A stretch of DNA of 64,000 nt from Zea mays (GCF_902167145.1 NC_050096.1:161819825-161883824), one strand, 5' to 3'; shown: positions 10,032 to 20,617, numbered from the stretch's first letter. The notes: generated by a model not told the origin, from the letters alone. Numbers and translations are program-made.

Positions 10032-12752
10032 ATGGCCGACCGGGTGACCATTATTTCGCCGCATGACCCATGGCCTTTCTCCACCGTCACGGCAGATGAC
10101 CTGGAGGCCCTTGTTGCTGATGGTTTGCTTCGCCCTCTCTCCGGTGACTCGCAGCCGGAGTGGATGGCCCCTCCGAGCGAAGCCGCCCCGTCCCCGCCGC
10201 CGGGGTATGTGGTGAGCTTCGTCTCCTTTCACGAGCGGGGGTTCGGAGTGCCGGCAAGCCGTTTTATGCGGGCGATTCTGCATGTCTACGGGGTGGAGCT
10301 GCACAACCTCAGTCCCAACTCCATCTCGCAAGCAGCCATCTTCGCGGCGGTTTGCGAAGGATATTTGGGGATTGCCCCCCACTGGGACCTGTGGACCCAT
10401 CTCTTCTCCGCGGAGCTTTTTGCCTCACTGACGGGGGAGAGAAGAGTTCGTATGGCGGTGCGGGCCGGCGGCTGCATCCTCCAGTTGAGGCAGGCGCGGG
10501 CGCTGCAGTACATCCCTGCCATCCTCGCGTCTTCGAACAAAGGGTGGCAGCGCCGGTGGTTTTATCTTCGAAATGACGACGGGAGGCTCCCGTCGTTTTC
10601 TCAACGAGTGGTGACCGCCGCCAGTGAGAACTTGTGCTACGGGGCCCCGCGCGACAGACAGAAGAATCTCCAACCCCTTTTGAAGGCCCTGGAGGAGCTG
10701 CGAGAGGGAGGGCTCACCGCCGCGGGGGTGGTTGCCGCCATTCATCGTCGGAGGGTGCTCCCCTTGACGGAGCAGCGGCTGCCACTTTGGGAGATGACGC
10801 CGGGGGTCGACTTGGAGGGTTTGCAGATGTCCTCGGACCCCCTTTCCACCGACGACCTCCACAGGCGGGTAGCCGGCACAGTAGGGAAGTTAGAGGTCGG
10901 CGCCTTTTCCCAGCCCTCGATGCGTCCCGATCGCGGGTGTGTGTCTCTGGTTAGTATCCGCTCCTTCTTCCTTCTCGTGTCGGATTGCCCTCGGTTCTCA
11001 CAGCCGAGACTTTTCGTCTATCTTCAGAAGGTAGGGCCTCACAAGCCTTCCCTGCCACCGGTCCCGGAGGACGCGGTGGACCGAGCTGCGTGGAGGGTCG
11101 CCGCAGAGAAGAGGAAGGAGAAGAAGGACGCGAAGAAGGCTCGGGCCCGCGAGCGGACGCGGGCTCGGGACGCCTTGGAAAGGCTCCATCGTCGGCAGGA
11201 GAGGGATGGGCTCCCGAGGGAGCCGTCGCCGGAGACGCCTGACGACGACGACGACGATGAAGACGATGATGAAGACGATGACATGGCTGTCCGCCTCGGC
11301 CTTAGCCCGGATCTGAGGCTGGGCCAGGGGTCGTCGAGCCAGCCCCCGAGCGGGCTGGCACCGTCGGTAACCGGGGCCGGGACGTCGGGGTCCCGGTCCG
11401 AAGAATAGGGGCAGGCCGAGGGGGTACTTGACCCCTTGGCTGAGGTAGTTGAGGTGACCCCGGGGAGTCAGGCCAAGCCGCCTGTTCCCCGAGAACCGTT
11501 GCCCGTGCTGACTGCGCAGGAGGGTGATCCTCGGGTCGTTGTGGCCGCGCCTGGGCAGTCCGTCCCTCGGGTGCCTCGGGCGCCCAAGGCAAGGATGGTA
11601 CCGAAGCTGGCAGCGGGGCAGACCTCGGTGGTACCTTCGGGGATCGAGGTTCGAGAGACCTCCCCACAGGCACGATTGATCATGGCCCGGAGTGGGTAAG
11701 TATCTTAGGATATCTTCGTCCTGGCTCCTCCTTCGTATGTCCTGATCCTGGTTTTCCCTTTCTCCTTAGCAAGCGGAGGCACGGTTCGATCGGTCTGGCT
11801 CCCCGGAAGGTCCTCAAGACGGCGTCGGCTTCTGCGGCTAGTGCCGCGCCGGGCCTCGCTAGCCAGCTGACCTCCTCGCAAGACGCCCCAAAGCGGGGGG
11901 CTCAGGCGGCACCAGTTGCCGTGGGGCGAGCTCCCGAGGCTGACCCCTCTGTCGAGGCGGCCATTGCACTGGGGGAGGCTGCTGGCGCGGCTGTGGCCTC
12001 GGGCCCACCAGACGCGTTGCCGGTGCTGGCACCAGCTGCTGCCAAGGCTGTTGCCGTTCTGGCCGTGGAGTCACCCGTCGCCGCCGATGCTGAGATGGCC
12101 GAGGCGCTGCTACCTGACGCCTCAGAGGAGGGTGGCACGGAAACGCGACCCATCCTGGGGAGCGGCGGCCTCGTCCCCGCGCGGTGCAGTCCCGACGGGC
12201 GGCGTCAGTCGCTCTGGTTCTGGACCAGTGGGGCTTTGGATCCCCTCTTCGTTCTTGACGATGAGCGAGAGGAGCAGTCTTGGACAGGCTTCGTGAGTGT
12301 GCCGAGGCAACGGTGGGGTCGCTCCGGTCGACCTTGGAGGTCCTTCGCAGGGACGTTCCCAAGATCCTCCAGGTAATGAGTTCAAGCATACCTTTCACGT
12401 GTTCACGGCATTCTTTGTGACGCCCCGCTTCCTTTCCTCAGGATCTGACGGATCTGAGCGCCGCCAAGTCGTCGTTCATCCGCCGCGAGGCCAATGTCTG
12501 GGGTTCGCTGCGGTCCCTGAGGACCACGCTTGCCGGGGCTACCGAGCGATTCTCCCAACGGAGCGCCGAGGTGGCGGACCTTCGGTTGCTCTATGTCGAT
12601 CTGGGAGTGGAGGCAGCGGCGGCTCACGCAGAGGCGCAGCGGCAGCAGTCGGAGCTTGGCCAGGTCATCGGCGAGCGGGACCAATCTCGGGGTCGGGCCG
12701 CCGAGGCTGAAAGCCGGGCTGAGGCTCTTGGAGTCCAGTTAGCCGAGGCGTC
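10032..12752 (+). pseudogene. antisense gene of the Huck-like element, 5' exons (gypsy-type transposon domain)
   Basis: Spliced gene opposite to gag-pol. Start at ATG 10032 (MADRVTIISPHDPWPF). Residues 55-270 match the plant 'putative gypsy type transposon' (Transposase_28) family by motifs such as HERGFGVPASRFMRAIL, NSISQAAIFAAVCEGYLG and HWDLW. An acidic run of D/E follows at 11243-11280. Inferred exons: 10032-11696 (an in-frame 54-base intron at 10950-11003 is possible), 11771-12374, 12442-12752, with good GTAAGT-like donors and YAG acceptors. It is broken by an in-frame TAG at 11406-11408, a frame change near 12270-12300, and the Grande-like insertion. No known enzymatic role. Confidence 0.78.
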
Positions 12753-13365
12753 TGTCGGTGTTTTGGGTCCGACCGCACACCCGGGGTTGCCCCTCAAGGT
12801 GTTTTTAGGAGTAGGACGGTGTCAACGACTGTAGCAAAATGGTTCGTGCCGATCGCACGAGGGACAATGGACAAGATTTGCAGGTTCGGGCCGCTTAGAA
12901 GTGCGTAATACCCTACGTCCTGGTGAGTATATGAGCGTGGTTACAAGAAGATTCTCTGGATAGAGGGCGCAGAGAGTTTTTGTGGGTGGCTAAGTAGAAC
13001 AGGGTCGATCGTTCTGAAGGGGTGCCCCCTAGGCCTTATATACTCGACCGTGGGGCAGTACATGTGATATGATAACAACAAGTAGCTAAAAGATAGTGAA
13101 CCTCTTGAGTTTATCCCTACGTAACCCTCGCCGACTTATCCTCGCATGGCTCCGCTGCATGGGGGCTTCAGCGCGGGAAAGTCGGGTCTCTGTTGCGATT
13201 CATTCGTTCGACGTTGTGGGCCGTCCGGGTCTCACGTCTTCTCTTCTTTGTTGGTTGTCTTTCCCTAGGCCCACGAAAGAATGGCCTTACGAATTATTGG
13301 GCCCTTGGGCCTTTCGTGAGGCCTTTTACTTCTTTAGTGGACCCAGGGGATATCTATCCCCCACA
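12753..13365 (-). repeat. 3' LTR of the Grande-like element
   Basis: 613 bp, TG...CA on either strand. Differs from the 5' LTR by G/A at 12757, C/T in GCATGGC(T)CCGC near 13151, and C/T near 13354. No indel was seen. Confidence 0.95.
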
Positions 13366-13378
13366 AGCCCCCGATCTT
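13366..13378 (-). other. polypurine tract of the Grande-like element
   Basis: On the minus strand AAGATCGGGGGCT directly precedes the 3' LTR start TGTGGGGGAT. It is the expected plus-strand primer site. It overlaps the first of three hairpins, and the AGCCCCCGA motif recurs before the other two. Confidence 0.7.
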
Positions 13379-13807
13379 TGGGTTGATTTAGAGGTAATCA
13401 ACCCAAAGATCCAAGGTCCAAAAAATGACTTCCTGTTGTCTTCTCTGACTCCGATCGCTCGTCCGACCAAAGTTTGGTTTTGTGCTTGTGCCTTAGAGGT
13501 CGGCATTTTGGATTGTAAGACTATGGACTTTATTGGGTGCACCGGAGGTGCACCCAATGGGTGTAGCCCCCGACCTTTGAGTAGATTTTAGAAGATAATC
13601 TACTCGAAGGTCTTCTTCCAAAGGTTATCTCCATTCGCGCTCCTGCATCTCGGTTGAGGATTAGTCTTTTCAATCTTGCTCTACGCCTTAGAAGTCGGCG
13701 CTATACTGGTTTAGAATAATATTCCATGGGGTGCACCGGAGGTGCACCCAATGGGTGTAGCCCCCGACCTTCAAATGGATTTTTTAAGGATAATCCATTC
13801 GAAGGTC
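13373..13807. repeat. three-copy, ~197-bp repeat with a hairpin in each unit
   Basis: Three hairpins of one design: arms 13373-13388/13396-13411, 13572-13587/13597-13612 and 13766-13781/13792-13807; 16-bp arms, loops of 7-10 bases. The first pairs perfectly and the others have one mismatch each. Arm sequences differ between copies (GGGTTGATT, GAGTAGATT, AAATGGATT) while pairing is kept. Each is preceded by AGCCCCCGA; copies two and three also follow GGTGCACCGGAGGTGCACC and CAATGGGTGTAG. Confidence 0.85.
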
Positions 13808-14421
13808 TTCCTTTCACTCGTGGAAACTGGCATGAGGCTATTTTGCATTATGCTTTGGAGGTCAGCATTATGTCATCAATATTTTGCTGCCAAGGTCAGC
13901 GTATATTTTGTCTTTAGCAGCCGAGTTTGCAATCCATCCATATCTTGCTAGGTAGTGCAATTTATTTGCTTCTGCGATTGATTGGACGTTTGACGGACGT
14001 TCTCTGTCTAGTCTTCCCGTCGCTTCTGTCGGCCATATCTTGTACTTTGCTGGTTATATTTGGCTTTCCTCTGATCCTTACTGATATCTCATTTTTGTCT
14101 TGAGGTATTCACTGCATGCCCTGCACGGATGTGACCGTTTGAAAAATATACTGATAATTCCTGGGCGTCCCCCCCCAATGGGTGTGGGCAAGGGACGACT
14201 TGGTACGCTGAGTGTTTTAGCCGGTTGCCTCTGAGTAGTAATGCGATGGGACGGCTAGTGTAATCATATCCTTTGCACTGTTGACTGGAGTCCCAATGGG
14301 TGTAGTGTTGCATGAAACGGCGTCCGCCGTCTGACGTGTCTTCAGATGGGTGGAAGTGCTTATTGAATGCCTTGCGACTGTTCAGTGGCCGCGGTTAGAA
14401 GTGAGCGGTTGCCTTTCCCTT
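13808..14421. other. non-coding part of the Grande-like 3' region
   Basis: About 600 bases without a convincing gene. CAATGGGTGT recurs near 14175 and 14293, as in the neighbouring repeats. The end of the stretch is the promoter of the acidic antisense ORF. Confidence 0.5.
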
Positions 14422-14430
14422 CTATAAATA
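14422..14430 (+). promoter_or_regulatory. TATA box for the acidic antisense ORF
   Basis: CTATAAATA about 90 bases before the ATG at 14514, followed by a CT-rich leader. This is a typical plant core promoter layout on the strand opposite to gag-pol. Confidence 0.65.
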
Positions 14431-14513
14431 ACCCCTTTGCTTCTCTGGTTTCTTCACATCTCTTCGCTGCTCCTTACTGCCTCTTCCCTTTCTTCTCTCC
14501 CAAAGCTTCAACC

Positions 14514-14957
14514 ATGGGCAAGAACAACAAGCGCAAGCGTGAGCCGACTCCTCCATCGAAGGAGTTTGGTGATTCGGAATACTCAGAGGAGGAGTTCTCC
14601 TCTGAGTCCGAGGGGTCTCCGGCTCCCATCCCCCTGCGTGAGTCGTCTGACGACTCAGACGACTCCCAGGGGCTTGCGGCGGAGGTCTGGACGTACATCC
14701 GGGCCGTCGAGCGCTCCGGGCTCGAAGGCTCGGATGAGTCGGAGTACTCCTCGGATGAGGAGGACTCGGACGGCGGCGACGAGGGTGAAGACGACGACGA
14801 CGACGACAGCGACGGTGACGGCAGCGGCAGTGGCAGGGGCGGCGGCGACGGCAGCAGGGACAGCACCAAGGGCGACAGCAGCAGGGGCAGCACCAAGGGC
14901 AGCAGCAGGGGCAGCACCAAGGGCGGCGGCGGCAGCAGGGGCAGGGCCAGTGGCTAG
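14514..14957 (+). CDS. acidic low-complexity protein, 147 aa, antisense in the Grande-like element
   Basis: ATG in a good context (ACCATGG). The N-terminus is basic and nuclear-signal-like (MGKNNKRKREP). Residues 15-110 are rich in S, E and D with an aspartate run at about 98-103; the C-terminus is G/S/R-rich with repeats of the type DSSRGSTKG. No catalytic motif, signal peptide or membrane segment. It has its own TATA box and lies in the same direction as the larger antisense gene at 16344. It could be a chromatin or RNA-binding type protein, but that is only a guess from composition. The other frames over this stretch are also open because of repeats, so coding status is not certain. Confidence 0.55.
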   Translation: MGKNNKRKREPTPPSKEFGDSEYSEEEFSSESEGSPAPIPLRESSDDSDDSQGLAAEVWTYIRAVERSGLEGSDESEYSSDEEDSDGGDEGEDDDDDDSDGDGSGSGRGGGDGSRDSTKGDSSRGSTKGSSRGSTKGGGGSRGRASG

Positions 14958-15235
14958 ACGCCACTGGTCTTCTTAGATATTAGTATGGTTTAGTATAGCT
15001 AGAATAATGTAGTAGTAATTAGTGTAATTTAGTAGTAGTAGTAATGTAGAGTAGTATATTGTAGTTTAGTAGTAGTAGTAATGTAGAGTAGAATTAGGGA
15101 AGTACCAACTCGTGAAGAGTTGGTTTGTAAACTCGTTAACTTCCTTTTAAATGAAGACTGTCGTTTATCCCCTCTTTTTGATGACTTGTCCTTGCTTTTG
15201 CCGAATGTTGAACTGATTCTTTTGATATAGTGGAA
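14958..15235. repeat. TAG/GTA-rich 3' region with a short direct duplication
   Basis: Downstream of the acidic ORF, TTAGTAGTAGTAGTAATGTA occurs twice (about 15029 and 15066), giving a TAG-triplet-rich, T/A-rich stretch. It is probably the 3' UTR and terminator region of that ORF. No gene is seen. Confidence 0.5.
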
Positions 15236-16062
15236 ACAACGCCGAGCGATGTGAAGATTGACATCAGCGTTTTAGAAGTAACACTGAGCAATCGAACACA
15301 AGACCAGCGTTTTAGAGGCAATGCCGAATGATAGAAGGTCGGCATCGGCATTTTAGAAGTAATGCCAAGCGACAAAATATGGGGCCGGCATTTTAGAAAT
15401 AACGCCGAGTGATTGAATGTCGGCGTCAGCATTTTAGAAGTAATGCTGAGCGTTTGAACACGTGGTCGGCGTTTTAAAGGTAACACCGAGTGATTGAAGG
15501 TCGGCATCGGCATTTTAGAAGTAATGCCGAGCGATTGAACACGTGGTCGGCGTTTTAGAGGCAGCGCCGAGTGATTGGAGGTCGGCGTCGGCATTTTAGA
15601 AGTAATGTCGGGCGATTGAGCACGTGGTCGGCGTTTTTAGAGGCAGCACCGAGTGATTGAAGGTCGGCGTCGGCATTTTAGAAGTAATGCCGGGCGATTG
15701 AGCACGTGGTCGGCGTTTTAGAGGCAACACCGAGTGATTGAAGGTCGGCGTCGGCATTTTAGAAGTAATGTCGAGCGATTGAGCACGTGGTCGGCGTTTT
15801 AGAGGCAGCGCCGAGTGATTGAAGGTCGGCGTCGGCATTTTAGAAGTAATGCCGAGCGATTGAGCACGTGGTTGGCGTTTTAGAGGCAGCGCCGAGTGAT
15901 TGAAGGTCGGCGTCGGCATTTTAGAAGTAATGTCGGGCGATTGAGCACGTGGTCGGCGTTTTAGAGGCAACACCGAGTGATTGAAGGTCGGCGTCGGCAT
16001 TTTAGAAGTAATGCCGAGCGATTGAGCACGTGGTCGGCGTTTTAGAGGCAGCGCCGAGTGAT
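15236..16062. repeat. 81-bp tandem array, about ten copies
   Basis: Units are made of two related ~40-base halves: GATTGAAGGTCGGCGTCGGC with TTTTAGAAGTAATGCC, and GATTGAGCACGTGGTCGGCG with TTTTAGAGGCAGCGCC. Anchors at 15491, 15572, 15654 and 15735 give a spacing of 81-82. Left copies (15236-15480) are more diverged. Because 81 is a multiple of three, the minus strand stays open as a 27-residue repeat (15596-16000, and 15136-15594 after a one-base shift from a TTTTT run near 15635). Confidence 0.9.
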
Positions 16063-16343
16063 AGCCAGCTTCTCAAGTTACTTTGAGGAAAATGACCGAG
16101 TGATGAGGTGGCACATTGGCTTTCTTGGAAATAACTGTTGGGTATCCACGTGGCATGCTGGGATTTCGGAGATGACCGCCGTGTGATGACTGGGCACTTT
16201 TTGAAAGGGTATCTGGCTCAAGAATATCCCTTAAGAGTCGCGCTTTTAGCCGCCTTTGCTTTCCGTGCCCTAGTTCTTGCATTTCCGCATCTGAGTCTTC
16301 TCTGCCACTCGCCTCCTACTCTGTTTCGCCAGCGAGAAGCAAG

Positions 16344-19300
16344 ATGGCGCCCAAGAGGAAGACTGCGAACTCGTCTGCCGCAGTGATCCCCGCTATCGAC
16401 CCCAACAGTCAGTTACCCTTCGCAGGTAACCATATGTCTGTAATTTCTGAAGTTGAGCTTCTCCGCCTGGTCTCCATCGGGGTTCTCCCTCCACGGGAAC
16501 TCTGTTCTTGGCGGGCTTGCCACGGGACTACTGTCCCAACCGAAGATACCCACGAGTCAGTGGTTTACACTCCTTTCCTTCTTCGCGGCCTCGGCCTTCC
16601 CATATCTCCTTTTTTCCGTGGCATCCTTGATTTTTATCACATCAACCTGACTCACTTGAACCCTAACTCCATTCTCCAAATCTCTATTTTCGTTCACCTT
16701 TGTGAAGCTTATCTCGGCATGCTGCCGCATTTTGGTTTATGGAAATATTTGTATCACTGCCGTCCTGGGATGGCCGGGGGGCAACATCAGTTGGTCGGAG
16801 GTGCAAGTTTAGAGATGCGCCGTGGGCGGAAGACCGAGTATCTCGAGATACCCCTCAAAGACAGCATTAAAGGTTGGCGTCTGGAGTGGTTTATAATGGA
16901 TAATTATGGAAATTCTCTCCATTCCCGCTCAGGAAGACAACCAGACGTTCGAACTCCAAGTTGGACTGAGTCTCCCACGGACCAAGAAGTGGCCGAGGCA
17001 GGCGTGTTGCTTACTGAAGTTGGATTACTGAAAGAGAGAGGTCTGACTGCCGAAGCTGTGGTCACAGATTTTGTTTTCAAAAACATTCAGCCGCTGAAAG
17101 ACAGGGCCTATCCGGCATATCTTTACCGAGGGCTGGCCGACTCAACCCGAGTTACTAATAGGAGAATTCCTTCTGCTGATTTGGTGAGCCGACTCGAAAT
17201 GATCCTCAGGGGTAAAGTTTCAAACGTTGGTGCTCCAGTGGCATACTCGGCTTGGAGCCTGCCTTCTCCCAAAGATTTCACTCTTTTTGTGTCCAATCCG
17301 CCCGTGACAGATAGCAATTTGGGTCTTAGAGTGCGACCTTCTGCTGAAGAGGTCCGTTCCTTAGTTGCTTCGCTCGGGGAGATACCTGATGATGAACGGC
17401 AGATTTATTTTGAAGTGCCCCTGAACCCTAGTGATGCAGACATAAATGACATGCTCGATCTGCTAGCTGAGGATTCATCTGATACTGCTCCTGATGGTAC
17501 ATTGGCAGTGGTGCCCCTTCCAGAGGTTGATGCGACCTTGGATGTCTCGAAACCTGTCAATACTCGCCCGAGGCGTCCTAGCCGAACCAGTCAGCCCGAG
17601 CCTTCTGCTGATGAGCAGAAGAAGAAAAGAAGACGCCTCCGGCGAGTGTCCAGCTTTGACGAGGATGCCAGCACCTTAGCTCCTGCTGCCGAAGAAATGA
17701 CTACAACTGGCCTTGCTGACATTGATCCCAATGGGTGTGCTCCGCCTGCTGCTGACCCCAATGAGGATGTTGTTTGTGCTGTTGCTGTGGAAGATGAGGA
17801 GGAAGAGAATGAAACTCCATTAACTCGGAAAAACAGTCGGCAGTTCGTCGCTAGCGGTGGTAGTAGTGGGGTTCCTTCTCCTGCCTTGTCTGCTCTTATT
17901 GGTTTGCAAGAACTGTCCATGGCCAATTTTGATCAAGCTCTAGAGGATATGGTCCCTGAGAACTTGTTGTTGGAACCTGCAGACGTTGATGCAACAGAAA
18001 CTTGTGCAGCCGTGCCAGATGCTGGGTTGAGGTCGTCCCGTGCCTCGTCGACCTTAGAGCACGGTCTCGAGGGTCGGGATGATGATTTGGATCGTCCTGA
18101 TCCTATGGAAGTAGCTGAAGGCCCGTCGACCTTAGAGGTGGTCACGGCAGAGAGCTTGGATCCCTTGAATAGCGCTGACATGTGCCCAGCCCCCGAGGGT
18201 GTCGCCGGGGAGGACTCAGCTCAGGTGAGGAGTGTAGGCCACTACCCAGCCCCCGAGGGTGTTGCCGGGGGTGACCCGGCTCGAGTGGGCAGTGCCAACC
18301 TTGACCCAGCCCCCGAGGGTGTCCGAGCGAGGTCTCCCTCCTGCACTTCCATGGATGTTCATGTGGGTTCACCTCCACACTCTGGCGGCATGATGGTGGC
18401 TCAAACTCCGGATCAGGGGGTCGCTTTAGAGGGCAGCATCCCCACTGGTCCGGCGTTAAGCTCTGCTGAATGTACTGAGCTCGTTCCTGCTGGTCTGCTG
18501 CAAGCTGCTTCGAGTGGTGGTCTGGCACCTAGTCATCAGCCGATTTCTCCTGACTTGGGGATCCCTTCGCTTTTTTCCAACCTCCAGGTGCTGTGCTGTG
18601 CTTTAGTTTGATCTTTATATTGCATGAATTGTTGCCATTATGTTCATCCGCTCTTCTTATCAGGCTTTGGTGGATGGAATGGTCGGCCAGCTGAAGTCGC
18701 AGGGTGCTTCCATCCTGGAGGTGGCTTTATCTCTTGAGCGTTGGAATCCGGTGTTGCTTCGGGGCCGTGTATCTGAGTTGGAGGCCACTAATGCTGGTTA
18801 GTGTCCTTTCTTCTTCTTTGTTCTTGCCCGTGGGTTATTTTACCTTCTGACCTCATTTTGTTTGAATACCTCTTGATAGGGATGACTCGGCAGATCACAG
18901 TTCTTGAAGAAAAACATTCCCAAGATCAAGCTGAAATGGCTCGACGATGCGCTGACTTCGAGGAGAAGTATTCTCAAAGCCAGATCGAGTTGAGTCAGGT
19001 CTCTGCGGCTTTGGATGATGCCAACGCTCTGAGTTCTTCTCTTCATGCTCAGCTTGACTCTGAGAAGGTAGCTTACGAGCCCGTGCTTCGCTTTATCATG
19101 CTCTTGGATTCTGAATGAGTTGATTTTTGCTTGTAGGAAGAAAAACGCATCCTTGCTGCTTCTCGCGACAACTTGGACAGATTGTACCGAGATTCCAGCA
19201 ACTCGCTGACCATCTTGGAGAGGAGCCACCGTTTTACGATGGAGGAGCTTGACAATCAGCGCCGTCAGCTGCAAGAATCCTCGGACGAAGTGGCCCGCCT

Positions 19301-19598
19301 TACACAGTTGCTATCGGCAAAGGACGCCACCATCAAGGGACTCCGAGCTTCTAAGAAATCCATTACTCAGGAGTTAGAAACTGCTCAGCAGGCTGTTAAA
19401 GTTGCTGAAGAAGCTGCTGTCACTTTCAAAGCTCAGCGCGATAAGGCCCTGGACAAGGCCATCCGGGCGGGACGAATCTTGATGAGAAGACCCGGCGTGG
19501 TCGTCCCTGAAGATATAAGAGCCGATGTGAATGCTGCCCCTGATTCCTCGAATCGCCCTTCTTCGTCAGTCGTTCCTGAGAAAGACATTGGAAAATAA
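16344..19598 (+). CDS. antisense gene of the Grande-like element, four exons, 1008 aa
   Basis: Exons 16344-18587, 18664-18796, 18880-19067 and 19137-19598 join with phases 0, 1 and 0, and with GT...AG introns, into one frame of 1009 codons including the stop. Start: MAPKRKTANSS. Residues 30-330 are the gypsy-type transposon (Transposase_28) domain, with RGLGLPISPFFRGILDFY, NPNSILQISIFVHLCEAYLG and HFGLW. Residues 330-750 are disordered, with a basic patch (QKKKRRRLRRV) and three PAPEGV repeats near 613-660. Exons 3-4 form a long coiled coil. The role is unknown; homologues are annotated as transposon proteins. It lies opposite to and downstream of pol, converging with it. Confidence 0.82.
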
Positions 19599-19853
19599 AG
19601 AAACAGTTCGCGTGCTCTGAGCGCGCAGTTAGCATGATCAAGTACTTGCTAGAGGTTATCGGATTATCATTCGAATGACGTGATTACTCCCTTATTGTAT
19701 CAGAATTTATTAGTTTGCAAGTTTGTGGTAACGCTGCACGATGATTATGAAGTTTGTTTGTGGGATATGGAGATCATCCCTTGAACTGCATAAGCGCGAG
19801 TATGCTATACTGGTTTTAAGCCGTCAATGACTTTTTGCCGGTAACTTCCGTTA
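19599..19853. other. 3' flank of the antisense gene
   Basis: AT-richer, non-coding stretch between the antisense stop and the 89-bp array. It is likely to contain the antisense gene's 3' UTR; no certain poly(A) signal was chosen. Confidence 0.4.
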
Positions 19854-20510
19854 GTAGGGTATAGTGGTCACCCTAGGTAAAGTAAGCGTGAGCATGTTGC
19901 ACCGCCTTAAGTCGTTGCCGACTTAAGTCGATTGCTCCGTTTGTAGGGCATAGTGGTCACCCCGAGTTAAGTAAGCGTGAGCATGTCGCACCGCCTTAAG
20001 TCGTTGCCGACTTAAGTCGATTGCTCCGTTTGTAGGGCATAGTGGTCACCCCGAGTTAAGTAAGCGTGAGCATGTTGCACCGCCTTAAGTCGTTGCCGAC
20101 TTAAGTCGATTGCTCCGTTTGTAGGGCATAGTGGTCACCCCGAGTTAAGTAAGCGTGAGCATGTTGCACCGCCTTAAGTCGTTGCCGACTTAAGTCGATT
20201 GCTCCGTTTGTAGGGCATAGTGGTCACCTCGAGTTAAGTAAGCGTGAGCATGTTGCACCGCCTTAAGTCGTTGTCGACTTAAGTCGATTGCTCCGTTTGT
20301 AGGGCATAGTGGTCACCCCGAGTTAAGTAAGCGTGAGCATGTTGCACCGCCTTAAGTCGTTGCCGACTTAAGTCGATTGCTCCGTTTGTAGGGCATAGTG
20401 GTCACCCCGAGTTAAGTAAGCGTGAGCATGTTGCACCGCCTTAAGTCGTTGTCGACTTAAGTCGATTGCTCCGTTTGTAGGGCATAGTGGTCACCCCGAG
20501 TTAAGTAAGA
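19854..20510. repeat. 89-bp tandem array with a hairpin in every unit
   Basis: GTAGGGCATAGTGGTCACC recurs at 19854 (variant), 19943, 20032, 20121, 20210, 20299, 20388 and 20477, exactly 89 apart: seven full units and a partial one. Each unit has a perfect 9-bp stem CTTAAGTCG/CGACTTAAG around a loop TTGC or TTGT (first at 19906-19927). The copies are nearly identical. The array lies between the end of pol (20618, minus) and the end of the antisense gene (19598, plus). Confidence 0.95.
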
Positions 20511-20617
20511 ATGCAAGTCAATCATAAATGAGCCAAGTATCTTTGAAATCTCTCTTTATTGATGACGTATTTCCATTATACAGAATACATGGTCGCCCCG
20601 GCTGTTTTGAAATACAG

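Larger units (their letters stand above)
9098..12752 (-). mobile_element. Huck-like gypsy element, 3' internal segment
   Basis: Part of the minus-strand Huck-like element that continues at 27288. This segment holds a 77-bp tandem array and the promoter and 5' exons of an antisense gene. The left end is cut by the chromovirus insertion at 9097, so the Huck 3' LTR is outside the window. The right end is cut by the Grande-like insertion at 12753. Continuity is shown by the GCGTC duplication and by the antisense exon that runs from 12752 into 27293. Confidence 0.85.

Noticed and set aside
14422..14964. Minus-strand Cys/Arg-rich frame and a second plus frame over the acidic ORF
   Set aside because: Complementary readings of a GC-rich triplet repeat; the TATA box and ATG context favour the frame at 14514.
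15236..16062. CRISPR-like array
   Set aside because: Head-to-tail 81-bp repeats without unique spacers, in a plant retrotransposon; the 89-bp array is rejected for the same reason.
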